From NCBI GenBank assembly GCA_049324535.1, contig JBMOOG010000026.1, positions 124,001-188,000 of the forward strand: a stretch of DNA of 64,000 nucleotides. Reading direction: 5' to 3'. This stretch comes from JBMOOG01 sp049324535 (lineage in GTDB: Bacteria > Pseudomonadota > Alphaproteobacteria > Rhodobacterales > Rhodobacteraceae). Below the pieces are notes generated by a model, which saw only the letters and a list, made by a program, of their open reading frames with translations, made no database searches and was not told where the DNA came from. Below, piece by piece: positions 43,014-52,191 of the stretch (the first letter of the stretch is position 1; the number at the start of each line of letters is the position of its first letter). The position numbers and the translations under genes were made by a program.

Positions 43014-43856
43014 ATGGGGCGGGGCAGTCGAGCGGCACGGTTTGTCGGATGCCTTGCCGTGGTCGTCGCGCTGGGCGCGTGCGGGAACAGGGACGCGCAG
43101 AAACCTCAGCTGGACAACCTGACCGCCGAACAGATCTACAAGCTCGGCGAGTATGCTCTGGAGAACAACCGCAAGGCCAAGACGGCGGGTGAATACTTTG
43201 CCGAGGTCGAGCGTCTCTATCCCTATTCCGAATGGGCCAAGCGCGCTCTGGTGATGCAGGCCTTCGCCTACCACAAGGACCGCGACTACGAGAACAGCCG
43301 GGCCGCCGCCCAGCGGTTCATCGACACCTATCCGGGCGATGAGGATGCCGCCTACGCGAAATACCTGCTGGCGCTGAGCTATTACGACCAGATCGACGAT
43401 GTCGGCCGCGACCAGGGGCTGACCTACCAGGCGCTCCAGGCCCTTCGCGCCGTGATCGAGGAGTATCCCGACAGCGAATACGCCCAGTCGGCGATCCTGA
43501 AGTTCGACCTCGCCTTCGACCATCTCGCCGCCAAGGAGATGGAGATCGGCCGCTACTACCTGAAGGGCGGCCACTACACCGCGGCGGTCAACCGGTTCCG
43601 CGTGGTGGTGGAAAGCTACCAGACCACCACGCAGACGCCCGAGGCGCTCTACCGGCTGACCGAGGCCTATCTGGCCCTGGGTCTCACCGACGAGGCGCAG
43701 ACGGCCGGCGCGATCCTGGGCCACAACTTCCAGTCCACCGACTGGTACAAGGACGCCTACGCCCTGCTCACCCGGCAGGGGCTCGAACCCAAGGCCCGGG
43801 GCGACGGCTGGCTGGCGAAGGTCTATCGCCAGATGATCAAGGGCGAGTGGCTCTAG
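43014..43856 (+). CDS. bamD: Outer membrane protein assembly factor BamD
   Basis: 280 residues: lipoprotein signal peptide with lipobox LGAC (Cys23), then a series of TPR-like helical hairpins starting KLGEYALENNRKAKTAGEYF and including ERLYPYSEWAKRALVMQAF and DEDAAYAKYLLALSYYDQI, which are the BamD/ComL hallmarks. BamD is the essential lipoprotein partner of BamA in folding outer-membrane beta barrels. It lies between lpxC and recN, a common order in this group. Confidence 0.96.
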   Translation: MGRGSRAARFVGCLAVVVALGACGNRDAQKPQLDNLTAEQIYKLGEYALENNRKAKTAGEYFAEVERLYPYSEWAKRALVMQAFAYHKDRDYENSRAAAQRFIDTYPGDEDAAYAKYLLALSYYDQIDDVGRDQGLTYQALQALRAVIEEYPDSEYAQSAILKFDLAFDHLAAKEMEIGRYYLKGGHYTAAVNRFRVVVESYQTTTQTPEALYRLTEAYLALGLTDEAQTAGAILGHNFQSTDWYKDAYALLTRQGLEPKARGDGWLAKVYRQMIKGEWL

Positions 43857-43866
43857 GCTGGCCGAG

Positions 43867-45513
43867 GTGCTGCGCAGCCTCTTCATCCGCGACCTTCTCA
43901 TCATCGACCGGCTGGATCTCGAGTTCCGCGCCGGTCTCAACGTGCTGACCGGGGAAACCGGCGCGGGCAAGTCGATCCTGCTGGACGCGCTCGGCTTTGC
44001 GCTGGGCTGGAAGGGCCGGGCGGCTACGGCGCGCGCCGGTGCCGACCAGGGCGAGGTGACGGCCGTCTTCGAGCTTGCACCCGGCCATGCGGCCCATGCG
44101 GTTCTGGCCGAGGCGGGCCTGCCCGCGGGGGACGAGCTGATCCTGCGCCGCATCGCGGGCGGCGACGGGCGGGCCACCGCCTTCGTCAACGACCGGCGCA
44201 CCTCGGCCGAGGTGCTGCGCGCCCTGTCCGACACGCTGGTCGAGCTTCACGGCCAGCACGACGACCGCGGGCTGCTGGTGGCGCGGGGGCACCGGGCGAT
44301 GCTCGACGCCTTTGCCGGCGCGGGCGAGGCGCTGGGTGCCAGCCGCGCGGCCTGGGCGGATCTCGGGGCGGCGCGGGCGGCGCTCGAGGCGGCCGAGGCG
44401 CGGCTCGCCGCGCTGGCCGCCGAAGAGGACTACCTGCGCCATGCGGTCGGGGAACTCGAGACGCTCGACCCGCAGCCGGGCGAGGAAGCCTCGCTCGACG
44501 CCCGCCGCCGGCTGATGCAGGCCGCCGAACGCATCCGCGCCGACATCGCCCGGGCCGCGCAGGCGCTGGGGCCGGAGGGGGCCGAGGGACCGATGCGGGA
44601 CGCGCTGCGCTGGCTCGCCGGCGCGGCCGACCGGGCCGAGGGACGGCTCGACGCGGCGATCGCGGCGCTGGACCGGGCGCTGATCGAACTGGGCGAGGCG
44701 GCGCAGGGCACCGAGGAGGCGCTGGAGGCGCTCGATTTCGATCCGCGCGAACTGGAGCGGGTCGAGGAGCGGCTGTTCGCGATCCGGGCGATGGCGCGCA
44801 AGCACGGGGTCGCCGCCGACGATCTGACGGCGACGGCGGCGCGGCTGTCGGCGCGGCTCGAGGATCTTGACCGCGGAACGGCGGGTCTTGCGCCGCTGAA
44901 GGCCGCCGTCCGCGACGCCGAGGCGCGCTACCGGACCGCGTCCGACGCGCTGGCCGCCCTGCGCCGCGATGCGGCCGGACGGCTGGACGCGGCAGTCATG
45001 GACGAGCTGGCGCCGCTCAAGCTTGACCGGGCGGTGTTCCGCACCGTCATCGGCGAGGCCGAGCCGGGCCCCGACGGGCGCGACGCGGTCGAGTTCACCG
45101 TGGCCACGAACCCCGGCGCGCCGGCGGGTCCGCTCAATCGCATCGCCTCGGGGGGCGAGCTGTCGCGGTTCCTTCTGGCGCTCAAGCTCTGCCTTGCGCG
45201 CGACGGCGGCCAGACCATGATCTTCGACGAGATCGACCGCGGCGTCGGGGGGGCGACGGCGGATGCGGTTGGCCGCAGGCTTGCCCGGCTGGCCGGGACC
45301 GCGCAGATCCTCGTCGTCACCCACAGCCCGCAGGTGGCGGCGCGCGGCGATCACCACTGGCGCGTGGAAAAGCGCGTGACCGGGGGCGTCACCATCTCGC
45401 GGGTGGTGCCGCTCGATCCGGCGGAGCGGGTGGACGAGATCGCCCGGATGCTGGCGGGCGAAGAGATCACCGACGCCGCCCGCGCGGCGGCGCGCGCCCT
45501 TCTGGCGGTCTGA
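43867..45513 (+). CDS. recN: DNA repair protein RecN
   Basis: 548 residues, SMC-like ATPase. N-terminal RDLLIIDRLDLEFRAGLNVLTGETGAGKS contains Walker A (29-36); a central coiled coil (about 150-370) is rich in Ala, Glu and Arg; the C-terminal half holds the ABC signature LNRIASGGELSRFLLALKL and Walker B MIFDEIDRGVGG. RecN acts at double-strand breaks. The start is GTG at 43867, 10 bases after bamD, with only a weak ribosome-binding site. It converges with purD. Confidence 0.95.
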   Translation: MLRSLFIRDLLIIDRLDLEFRAGLNVLTGETGAGKSILLDALGFALGWKGRAATARAGADQGEVTAVFELAPGHAAHAVLAEAGLPAGDELILRRIAGGDGRATAFVNDRRTSAEVLRALSDTLVELHGQHDDRGLLVARGHRAMLDAFAGAGEALGASRAAWADLGAARAALEAAEARLAALAAEEDYLRHAVGELETLDPQPGEEASLDARRRLMQAAERIRADIARAAQALGPEGAEGPMRDALRWLAGAADRAEGRLDAAIAALDRALIELGEAAQGTEEALEALDFDPRELERVEERLFAIRAMARKHGVAADDLTATAARLSARLEDLDRGTAGLAPLKAAVRDAEARYRTASDALAALRRDAAGRLDAAVMDELAPLKLDRAVFRTVIGEAEPGPDGRDAVEFTVATNPGAPAGPLNRIASGGELSRFLLALKLCLARDGGQTMIFDEIDRGVGGATADAVGRRLARLAGTAQILVVTHSPQVAARGDHHWRVEKRVTGGVTISRVVPLDPAERVDEIARMLAGEEITDAARAAARALLAV

Positions 45514-45517
45514 TCCG

Positions 45518-46786
45518 TCAGGATCCGAGCGCGCGCCATCCGATGTCGCGGCGGAAGAACCCGCCGGGCCAGTCGATGGCCTCGACCATGCGGTAGGCCT
45601 CGGCCCGCGCTTCGGCAAGGCTCGCGCCGCGCGCCGTGACGTTCAGGACGCGGCCGCCGCGGGCAATCAGCCGGCCATCGGACCGCCCGGTTCCGGCGTG
45701 GAAGACCATGTGGCGGCTGTCCTCGGGCAGGCCGTCCAGCCCCCGGATCTCGCTCCCGGTCGCGTAGGCTCCGGGATAGCCGCGCGCGGCCATCACCACG
45801 GTCAGCGCGTGGTCGTCGGCCCAGGTCACGCGCGCCCCGGCCAGCCGCCCCTCGGCGCAGGCCAGCATGAGGTCGAGCGCCTGCGCCCCGAGCCGCATCA
45901 TCAGAACCTGGCATTCCGGGTCGCCGAAGCGGGCGTTGTACTCGACCAGCCGCACCCGGTCGCCGTCGATCATCAGCCCGGCGTAGAGGACGCCCTGATA
46001 CGGCGTGCCCCGTCGCGCCATCTCGGCCACGGTGGGCCGCACGATCGTGTCGAGCGCCTTCTGCGCCAGGGCCTCGGTCAGCACCGGCGCCGGCGAGTAG
46101 GCGCCCATGCCGCCGGTGTTCGGGCCGGTGTCGCCGTCGCCGACCCGCTTGTGGTCCTGCGCGGTTCCGACGGGCAGCACGTCGGTGCCGTCGCACAGGA
46201 CGAAGAAGCTCGCCTCCTCGCCGGCCATGAACTCCTCGATCACCACCTCCGCCCCGGCCTCGCCGAACTCGCCGCCGAACATGTGATCGATCGCGGCCAG
46301 CGCCTCGGCCTCGGTCATCGCCACCACCACGCCCTTGCCGGCGGCCAGCCCGTCGGCCTTGACCACGATCGGGGCGCCCGTCGCGGCGACATGGGCGCGG
46401 GCGGCCTCGGCCGAGGTGAATCGGGCCCAGCCCGCGGTCGGCGCCCCGCAGGCGTCGCAGATCTCCTTGGTGAAGGCCTTCGAGGCCTCGAGGCGCGCCG
46501 CCGCGGCCGAGGGGCCGAAGGTCAGCACGCCGCCGGCGCGCAGCGCGTCCGCCACGCCCGCGGCCAGCGGTGCCTCGGGGCCGATCACCACGAAGTCGAT
46601 GGCCTCGGCCTCGCAGAAGGCCAGCACCGCCCCGCCGTCGAGGATGTCGAGGCTGGCGCATTCGGCCATCTGCGCGATCCCGGCGTTGCCCGGCGCCACG
46701 ATCAGCCGGTCGCATTTCGGATTCTGCGCAATGGCCCAGGCCAGCGCGTGTTCCCGTCCGCCGCCGCCCAGAACCAGGATGTTCAT
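45518..46786 (-). CDS. purD: Phosphoribosylamine-glycine ligase PurD
   Basis: 422 residues, ATP-grasp enzyme of purine synthesis (PRA + glycine to GAR). N-terminal MNILVLGGGGREHALAWAI, the central VVKADGLAAGKGVVVA (ATP-grasp), GDGDTGPNTGGMGAYSPAP and VEYNARFGDPECQ are signatures. It is convergent with recN (4 bases apart) and divergent from xseA. Confidence 0.97.
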   Translation of the reverse strand: MNILVLGGGGREHALAWAIAQNPKCDRLIVAPGNAGIAQMAECASLDILDGGAVLAFCEAEAIDFVVIGPEAPLAAGVADALRAGGVLTFGPSAAAARLEASKAFTKEICDACGAPTAGWARFTSAEAARAHVAATGAPIVVKADGLAAGKGVVVAMTEAEALAAIDHMFGGEFGEAGAEVVIEEFMAGEEASFFVLCDGTDVLPVGTAQDHKRVGDGDTGPNTGGMGAYSPAPVLTEALAQKALDTIVRPTVAEMARRGTPYQGVLYAGLMIDGDRVRLVEYNARFGDPECQVLMMRLGAQALDLMLACAEGRLAGARVTWADDHALTVVMAARGYPGAYATGSEIRGLDGLPEDSRHMVFHAGTGRSDGRLIARGGRVLNVTARGASLAEARAEAYRMVEAIDWPGGFFRRDIGWRALGS

Positions 46787-46818
46787 CGCGCGCCTCCGCT
46801 TGGCCTCGACCTGCGGGC

Positions 46819-46847
46819 CTCATATGCTGTCGGTCCAGGTGAGGCAA
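46819..46847 (-). promoter_or_regulatory. Candidate purD promoter
   Basis: On the minus strand TTGCCT (46842-46847), a 17-base spacer and TATGAG (46819-46824) lie about 33 bases before the purD start. Confidence 0.5.
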
Positions 46848-46897
46848 GGGACGGGCCGGCGGCGGGTGTCGCAGGCCCGCGCAGGGGCGACCAGACG

Positions 46898-48436
46898 ATG
46901 AGCGTTTTCGAGGAGGCCGCTGCCGGCACCAACCAGCCCGAATTCACGGTGTCCGAACTCTCGGGCGCGGTGAAGCGGCTGATCGAGGGCGAGTTCAGCC
47001 ACGTCCGCGTGCGCGGCGAGATCAGCCGGGTGTCGCGTCCGGGGTCGGGCCACATCTACTTCGACCTCAAGGACGACCGTGCGGTGCTGGCCTCGGTGGT
47101 CTGGAAGGGCCAGGCGGCGCGGCTGGCGGTCCGCCCCGAGGAGGGGCTCGAGATCGTCGCGACCGGGCGGCTCACCACCTTCCCCGGCCAGTCGAAATAC
47201 CAGCTGGTGATCGAGGAGATCGCGCCCGCGGGTCTCGGCGCGCTGATGGCGATGCTGGAACGGCGCCGGGCCATGCTGGCCGCCGAAGGGCTGTTCGACG
47301 CGGCGCGCAAGCGGCCCATCCCCTATCTGCCCGAGGTGATCGGCGTCATCACCTCGCCCACGGGGGCGGTGATCCGCGACATCCTGCACCGGCTGCGCGA
47401 CCGCTTTCCGCGTCGGGTGCTGATCTGGCCGGTGGCGGTGCAGGGCGAACGCTGCGCCCCCGAGGTGGCCGCCGCCATCCGGGGCTTCAACGCGCTGGAA
47501 CGCGGCGGGCCGATCCCGCGCCCCGACGTGCTGATCGTGGCCCGGGGCGGTGGCTCGATCGAGGATCTCTGGGGCTTCAACGACGAGGCCGTGGTGCGCG
47601 CCGCTGCCGAATCGGCGATCCCGCTGATTTCGGCCGTGGGCCACGAGACCGACACCACGCTGATCGACCACGCCGCCGACCTGCGCGCGCCGACACCGAC
47701 CGCGGCGGCCGAACTGGCGGTGCCGGTCCGGTCGGATCTTCTGGCCTGGGCGGCCGACCAGGGGGCGCGTCTGGTGCGGGCCGTGACCCAGCGTGGCGAG
47801 CAGCGCCGCCAGCGGCTTTCGGATCTCGGCCGCGCGCTCGGCCGGCCCGAGGCGCTGACGGCGCCCGCCCGCCAGCGGCTCGATCTCTGGGCCGACCGCC
47901 TCGCGCCGGCACTGGGCACGGCCAGTCTGCGCAAGCGCTCGGCGCTGAACAAGGTGGCGGCCGGCCTGTCGCCGGCGCTGCTGCGCGGCCGTTTCGCCGC
48001 CGAACGGCGCAGTCTGGCCGAGCGGGCCGGACGGCTCGCCCCGGCGCTGGCGGGCCGGACGGTCCGGGCCGCCGACCGGCTTGCCGATCTGGCCGACCGT
48101 CTCGCCGGCACGCTCGACCGGCACCGGCGCGAGGCGGCCGAGCGGCGCGCTCGGCTCGAGGAGCGCATGCTCCGCCTCTCGGCCGCCGAGGCCGCGATTC
48201 TTGCCAAGCGCGCCGAGCGGCTTGCCGCGCTTGACCGGACGCGGCTCTCCCTCGGCCACGCCGAGACCCTGGCCCGGGGCTTTGCCGTGGTGCGGGCGGG
48301 CGGGCGCGTCGTGACCGAGGCCGCCACGGCCGCGCGGGCGACGGCGCTCGAGATCGAGTTCCGCGACGGTCGGGTCGCGGTGTCGGTGCGAAAGGAGCGC
48401 CGGTCGGACCCGCCCGCCCAGGGCAGCCTCTTCTGA
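46898..48436 (+). CDS. xseA: Exodeoxyribonuclease VII large subunit XseA
   Basis: 512 residues. An N-terminal OB fold (FTVSELSGAVKRLIEGEFSHVRVRGEIS, YFDLKD) is followed by the catalytic region (VIGVITSPTGAVIRDI, LIVARGGGSIEDLWGFNDE, AVGHETDTTLIDHAADLRAPTPTAAAE) and a long Arg/Ala-rich coiled coil (about 300-460). With XseB it degrades single-stranded DNA. The ATG at 46898 gives the standard start; the small subunit gene is not in the window. Confidence 0.96.
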   Translation: MSVFEEAAAGTNQPEFTVSELSGAVKRLIEGEFSHVRVRGEISRVSRPGSGHIYFDLKDDRAVLASVVWKGQAARLAVRPEEGLEIVATGRLTTFPGQSKYQLVIEEIAPAGLGALMAMLERRRAMLAAEGLFDAARKRPIPYLPEVIGVITSPTGAVIRDILHRLRDRFPRRVLIWPVAVQGERCAPEVAAAIRGFNALERGGPIPRPDVLIVARGGGSIEDLWGFNDEAVVRAAAESAIPLISAVGHETDTTLIDHAADLRAPTPTAAAELAVPVRSDLLAWAADQGARLVRAVTQRGEQRRQRLSDLGRALGRPEALTAPARQRLDLWADRLAPALGTASLRKRSALNKVAAGLSPALLRGRFAAERRSLAERAGRLAPALAGRTVRAADRLADLADRLAGTLDRHRREAAERRARLEERMLRLSAAEAAILAKRAERLAALDRTRLSLGHAETLARGFAVVRAGGRVVTEAATAARATALEIEFRDGRVAVSVRKERRSDPPAQGSLF

Positions 48437-48481
48437 CCGGCCGGCCCCTGCCTCGGGCGGCGGGCCGCGGGGTGCGGCGGC

Positions 48482-48910
48482 TCAGACCCCGATGTCGGGC
48501 CCCATGCAGGCCATCGGCTGCGGGCTCTGCTGCACGGCGATCAGCGGAGAGCCCGCCGGGTCGTCCCGGAACCGCGCAAGCAGCCGGCCATCGCGGTCGT
48601 AGAAGGTCCAGCACTGGGGGTTGTCGGGGCTGTCGTCGTAGCGAAAGCAGATGTAGCCGGACTCCTCGTACCAGCGGCCGTCCTTGCAATCATCCCCGGT
48701 GAAGGCCCAGACCACCCGGCGGTCGGGCTTGTACTGCTCGGCGCCGTAGGCCTGTCCGCCGGAGTTGTAATAGAAGGTCTTGCCGGTGACCCGCGCCTCG
48801 AATTCGGCGGCGGTGAGCTGGCGCTCGGTGGCGAGCGCGGGCGCGGCCGAGAGGGCCGCCACGGCAAGGGCGCGCAGGAGGCTGGGGACGGGGGCAGGGA
48901 TCGCTGGCAT
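48482..48910 (-). CDS. Secreted hypothetical protein, 142 aa
   Basis: Signal peptide (about 1-27, ending APALA), then about 115 residues with the pattern GKTFYYNSGGQAYGAEQY, VVWAFTGDDCKDGRWYEE, YICFRYDDSPDNPQCWTFY. The four Cys could form disulfides. I recall similar small periplasmic proteins in Rhodobacteraceae but no firm family. It converges with xseA. Function unknown. Confidence 0.7.
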   Translation of the reverse strand: MPAIPAPVPSLLRALAVAALSAAPALATERQLTAAEFEARVTGKTFYYNSGGQAYGAEQYKPDRRVVWAFTGDDCKDGRWYEESGYICFRYDDSPDNPQCWTFYDRDGRLLARFRDDPAGSPLIAVQQSPQPMACMGPDIGV

Positions 48911-48970
48911 CGCGACTCGCTCGGCTGGGGTCTGGTGGTCAGACTGCCGCGCGGCGGCGCACGGCGCCAG

Positions 48971-50092
48971 TCACGATGCTGCCAGATCCGGCCGGCCGCG
49001 GGCCGAGCCCCGGCGCGCCCGCAGCCGCGCCACCCGCGGGTCCATCACCTGCCGCCAGAGCGGCGGGATGAGCGCCAGCGTCGCCATCGCCGGCAGCGAA
49101 TGCGGCAGCATCGGCACGCCCTCGGGGTGGCGCAGGTCGGGATAGGGCCGGTGCGGGTGCGCGTGGTGGTCGGCGTGGCGCGGCGCGTTCAGCATCAGAA
49201 GCCGCGACAGGGGCAGCGGCGCGTCCCAACTGTGCCCCGGCCCGACCGGCGCGCGCCCTCCGCCCGGCAGCCGTTCGCGGATCAGCCCGTAGTGCTGGAC
49301 ATAGTCCGACAGCAGAAGCTGCATCTGCGCATAGGCACAGAGCAGCAGCCAGGCCAGAAGGCCGGTGAAGCCGAAGCCGGCCGTGACCGCCGCCAGCGTC
49401 GCGACGGCGCCACCCAGATAGACCACATAGGGGTTGAGCCGGCCGCGCCGCCGCGCGATCTCGCGCTCGATGTCGAGCCCGGCCCGGAACGATCCCGCCC
49501 AGGCGCGGACGGCGAAGGCGTAGAACCCCTCGCCCAGTTCGGCGGTGTTCGGATCGTCCGGGGTCGCCACGAAGCGGTGATGGATGTGGCGGTGCGCCGA
49601 GGCGTGATGCCCGAAGAGCAGCGACACATAGACCGCGACGCCAAGGCCGTGCAGCCGCGGGCTGCGGCGGTGGATCAGTTCGTGCGCGTTCGCGTTCGAC
49701 ACCTGCCCGTACCAGAGCCCGAACCCGAAGAAGGCGGCGAGCCAGCCCCAGACCGACAGGCCTGCCGCACCGGACAGCGCCCAGAGCGCGAACGGGATCA
49801 GCAGGAAATGCGCGGCGGCGATCGCGACCGACAGCCGGTCGGCCCAGCCCGCGTCCTCGACCTCCGCGACCGAAAGGCCGAGCTGCCGCGCGATCTCGTC
49901 GGCGACGAAGCAGAGCAGGCCGACCCAGAGCAGCGCCACGATCAGGAACACGCCACCGAGGACCGACCCGAGCATCAGGAACGGCACCGGCGCAAGCGTG
50001 GCCACGGCAAAGCGCGCGCCCGGATGGCGGGCAAGCGCCCTCAGGTCGATCCGCCCCGTCGCCTCGTCCCCGGTCAGGTTGATCCGCGCCAT
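48971..50092 (-). CDS. AlkB-type membrane alkane/fatty-acyl hydroxylase
   Basis: 373 residues, several transmembrane segments and the His clusters of the di-iron membrane hydroxylase/desaturase superfamily: NAHELIHRR, HRHIHHRF, and NAPRHADHHAHPHRPYPDL, the last typical of AlkB alkane monooxygenases (NxxRHxDHH). The likely reaction is O2-dependent terminal hydroxylation of an alkyl chain. No rubredoxin or rubredoxin reductase gene is adjacent, so the electron donor is elsewhere. The ATG at 50092 is chosen; a frame open to 50215 overlaps the divergent neighbour. Confidence 0.85.
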   Translation of the reverse strand: MARINLTGDEATGRIDLRALARHPGARFAVATLAPVPFLMLGSVLGGVFLIVALLWVGLLCFVADEIARQLGLSVAEVEDAGWADRLSVAIAAAHFLLIPFALWALSGAAGLSVWGWLAAFFGFGLWYGQVSNANAHELIHRRSPRLHGLGVAVYVSLLFGHHASAHRHIHHRFVATPDDPNTAELGEGFYAFAVRAWAGSFRAGLDIEREIARRRGRLNPYVVYLGGAVATLAAVTAGFGFTGLLAWLLLCAYAQMQLLLSDYVQHYGLIRERLPGGGRAPVGPGHSWDAPLPLSRLLMLNAPRHADHHAHPHRPYPDLRHPEGVPMLPHSLPAMATLALIPPLWRQVMDPRVARLRARRGSARGRPDLAAS

Positions 50093-50208
50093 GGCCGCCT
50101 CCAGAACCCTCGCCCCCGCGCCGCCGGCGCGCGCCGCGGTGATCGGTCGGTCTCTAGCACGCGATTGAGGCCGAAAACAGGCAGCCCCGGTTGACCGCGC
50201 CCGCGGCC

Positions 50209-50862
50209 ATGGCATCAGATGCGGCGATGATGCCCGTCCTTCTGCCGCTCGCCGCCGCCGCCGCGCTGGCCTACGCCGTCCTGCGCCACCGGCCCGAGGG
50301 CGATGCGCTGCGCAGCCTTGTGAAGACCGCCTCGGTCGCCTCTCTCGCGCTTGCGGCGCTTGCGGCGGGCGCGCCGCCGGCCATCGCGGCGGGCCTGGCC
50401 CTGGGTGCGCTGGGCGACTGGTTCCTGTCGCGGCCGGGCGACCGGGCGTTTCTCGCCGGCATGGCGGCCTTCGGCGCCGGGCATCTGGCCTATGCGGTCC
50501 AGTTCCAGGCGTGGGGCGGGGGCTGGCCGCCCGCGGCTGCGGCCACCGGTTTCGTCGCGCTGGCGCTGTCGACCGAGCTCTGGCTCGCGCCCCATGCCGG
50601 GGCCCTGCGCTGGCCGGTGAGCGGCTACATCGCGCTCATCGCCGTGATGGCCCTTCTGGCGATGACGGTGTCGGGACGGCCGGTCGTGGTCCTCGGCGCC
50701 GCGCTCTTCGTCGCGTCGGATCTGCTTCTCGCCATCGAGCGCTTCACCCCGAAGGGCCGCAGGATCGCCGGCATCGGGCTTGCGGTCTGGGTGCTCTACT
50801 GGACCGGACAGGCCCTGATCCTGACCGGCAGTCTGCCCGAGCCCCTTTCCCTCGGGGCCTGA
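50209..50862 (+). CDS. Lysoplasmalogenase (YhhN/TMEM86 family)
   Basis: About 217 residues, nearly all membrane: eight hydrophobic segments. The motif LGALGDWFLSRPGDRAFLAGMAAF with its acidic residues, and FVASDLLLAIERF near the end, mark the YhhN/TMEM86 family, whose studied members hydrolyse the vinyl-ether bond of lysoplasmalogens. The bacterial substrate is uncertain. ATG at 50209 is chosen; a TTG at 50191 and an ATG at 50227 are possible. No clear ribosome-binding site is visible. Confidence 0.8.
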   Translation: MASDAAMMPVLLPLAAAAALAYAVLRHRPEGDALRSLVKTASVASLALAALAAGAPPAIAAGLALGALGDWFLSRPGDRAFLAGMAAFGAGHLAYAVQFQAWGGGWPPAAAATGFVALALSTELWLAPHAGALRWPVSGYIALIAVMALLAMTVSGRPVVVLGAALFVASDLLLAIERFTPKGRRIAGIGLAVWVLYWTGQALILTGSLPEPLSLGA

Positions 50863-50904
50863 AACGACTAGGTGAGACGCGAAAGCCGCAGCCCCGGACC
50901 CGCC

Positions 50905-52092
50905 ATGTCGCTTTTCGGCAAGCTCAAGGAACGCCTGTTCAAGTCCTCGTCCAGGATCGGGCAGGGGCTCGATGCGCTGGTCGAGACCGGTGCCGGGACG
51001 GAAGCGCCAGACGCCGCCCCTCCCGAGGCCGCCCCTCTCGAGACCGCCCCGCCCGAGGCTCCGCGCAGCGAGGCGCCGCCTGCCGAGGCCGCGCCCGCCC
51101 CGGTCGCTCCCCCGTCGCCGGCACCCCCGGCGCCGGTCGCGGCGCCCGCCGGGAAGCCGGCACCCGAACCGGCTCCGGCTCCGGCACCGGCGGCCCCGCC
51201 GGCCACCGAACGCCCCGGACTTCTCGGCCGCCTGATGGGCCGCCGACCCGACGAGCCGCGCCGCGTGCTCGACGACGGCATGCTCGAGGAGCTCGAGGAG
51301 GTGCTGATCGCGGCCGACATGGGCGTGGACACCGCCGCGCGCGTGACCGCGAACCTGGCCCAGGGCCGCATGGGACGGCGGCTTTCGGTGTCCGAGATCA
51401 AGACCGCGCTCGCCGACGAGATCGCCCGGATCATGGAGCCGGTCGCCCGGCCGATGCCGCTCTTTCCGAAACGCCCGCAGGTGGTGCTGGTCGTCGGCGT
51501 GAACGGCTCGGGCAAGACCACCACCATCGGCAAGCTCGCAAGCCAGTTCCGCGCCGCCGGCAAGTCGGTGGTGATCGCCGCGGGCGACACCTTCCGCGCC
51601 GCGGCCGTCGAGCAGCTGCAGGTCTGGGGGACGCGGGCCGGGGTGCCGGTGATGACCGCGCCCGAGGGCTCGGACCCCGCCAGCCTCGCCTTCGACGCCA
51701 TGACCCGGGCCGAAGCCGAGGGCGCGGACCTGCTGATGATCGACACGGCCGGCCGGCTCCAGAACCGCCAGGACCTGATGGAAGAGCTGGCGAAGATCGT
51801 GCGCGTTATCCGCAAGAAGGATCCGACCGCGCCGCACAACACGCTTCTCGTGCTCGATGCGACGACCGGGCAGAACGCGCTGACCCAGGTCGAGATCTTC
51901 CGCAGGATCGCCGATGTCTCGGGCCTCGTCATGACCAAGCTCGACGGCACCGCCAAGGGCGGCGTGCTCGTGGCGCTGGCCGACCGCTTCGGCCTGCCGA
52001 TCCACGCGATCGGGGTGGGCGAGCAGATCGACGACCTCGCCCCCTTCGATCCGAAGGACTTCGCCCGCGCGCTCGTGGGCCTCGATGACTGA
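50905..52092 (+). CDS. ftsY: Signal recognition particle receptor FtsY
   Basis: 395 residues. A short basic start (SLFGKLKERLFKSSSRI), a long Ala/Pro/Glu-rich A domain (about 25-105), then the NG GTPase: N domain DDGMLEELEEVLIAADMGVDTA, P-loop GVNGSGKTTT (197-206), DTFRAAAVEQL, DTAGR and TKLDGTAKGG. It docks Ffh-ribosome complexes at the membrane. The ATG at 50905 gives the canonical MSLFGKLKE start. Confidence 0.97.
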   Translation: MSLFGKLKERLFKSSSRIGQGLDALVETGAGTEAPDAAPPEAAPLETAPPEAPRSEAPPAEAAPAPVAPPSPAPPAPVAAPAGKPAPEPAPAPAPAAPPATERPGLLGRLMGRRPDEPRRVLDDGMLEELEEVLIAADMGVDTAARVTANLAQGRMGRRLSVSEIKTALADEIARIMEPVARPMPLFPKRPQVVLVVGVNGSGKTTTIGKLASQFRAAGKSVVIAAGDTFRAAAVEQLQVWGTRAGVPVMTAPEGSDPASLAFDAMTRAEAEGADLLMIDTAGRLQNRQDLMEELAKIVRVIRKKDPTAPHNTLLVLDATTGQNALTQVEIFRRIADVSGLVMTKLDGTAKGGVLVALADRFGLPIHAIGVGEQIDDLAPFDPKDFARALVGLDD

Positions 52093-52097
52093 TCCGG

Positions 52098-52144
52098 CTT
52101 CTTCTTCGCCGAAATACCCCGGGGGTCCGGGGGCGGAGCCCCCG
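52098..52144 (-). repeat. Dispersed intergenic repeat, copy C (inverted)
   Basis: Reading the minus strand: GGGGGCTCCGCCCCC, GGA, CCCCCGGGGTATT and CGAAGAAGAAG, matching copies A and B. It follows the ftsY stop by 6 bases; its GC-rich inverted repeats may end the ftsY transcript. Confidence 0.75.
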
Positions 52145-52191
52145 TTCGGCCGGCCGCGGCGGGCGCGGGCGCCCGGCCGGGCGGCCCGCCG

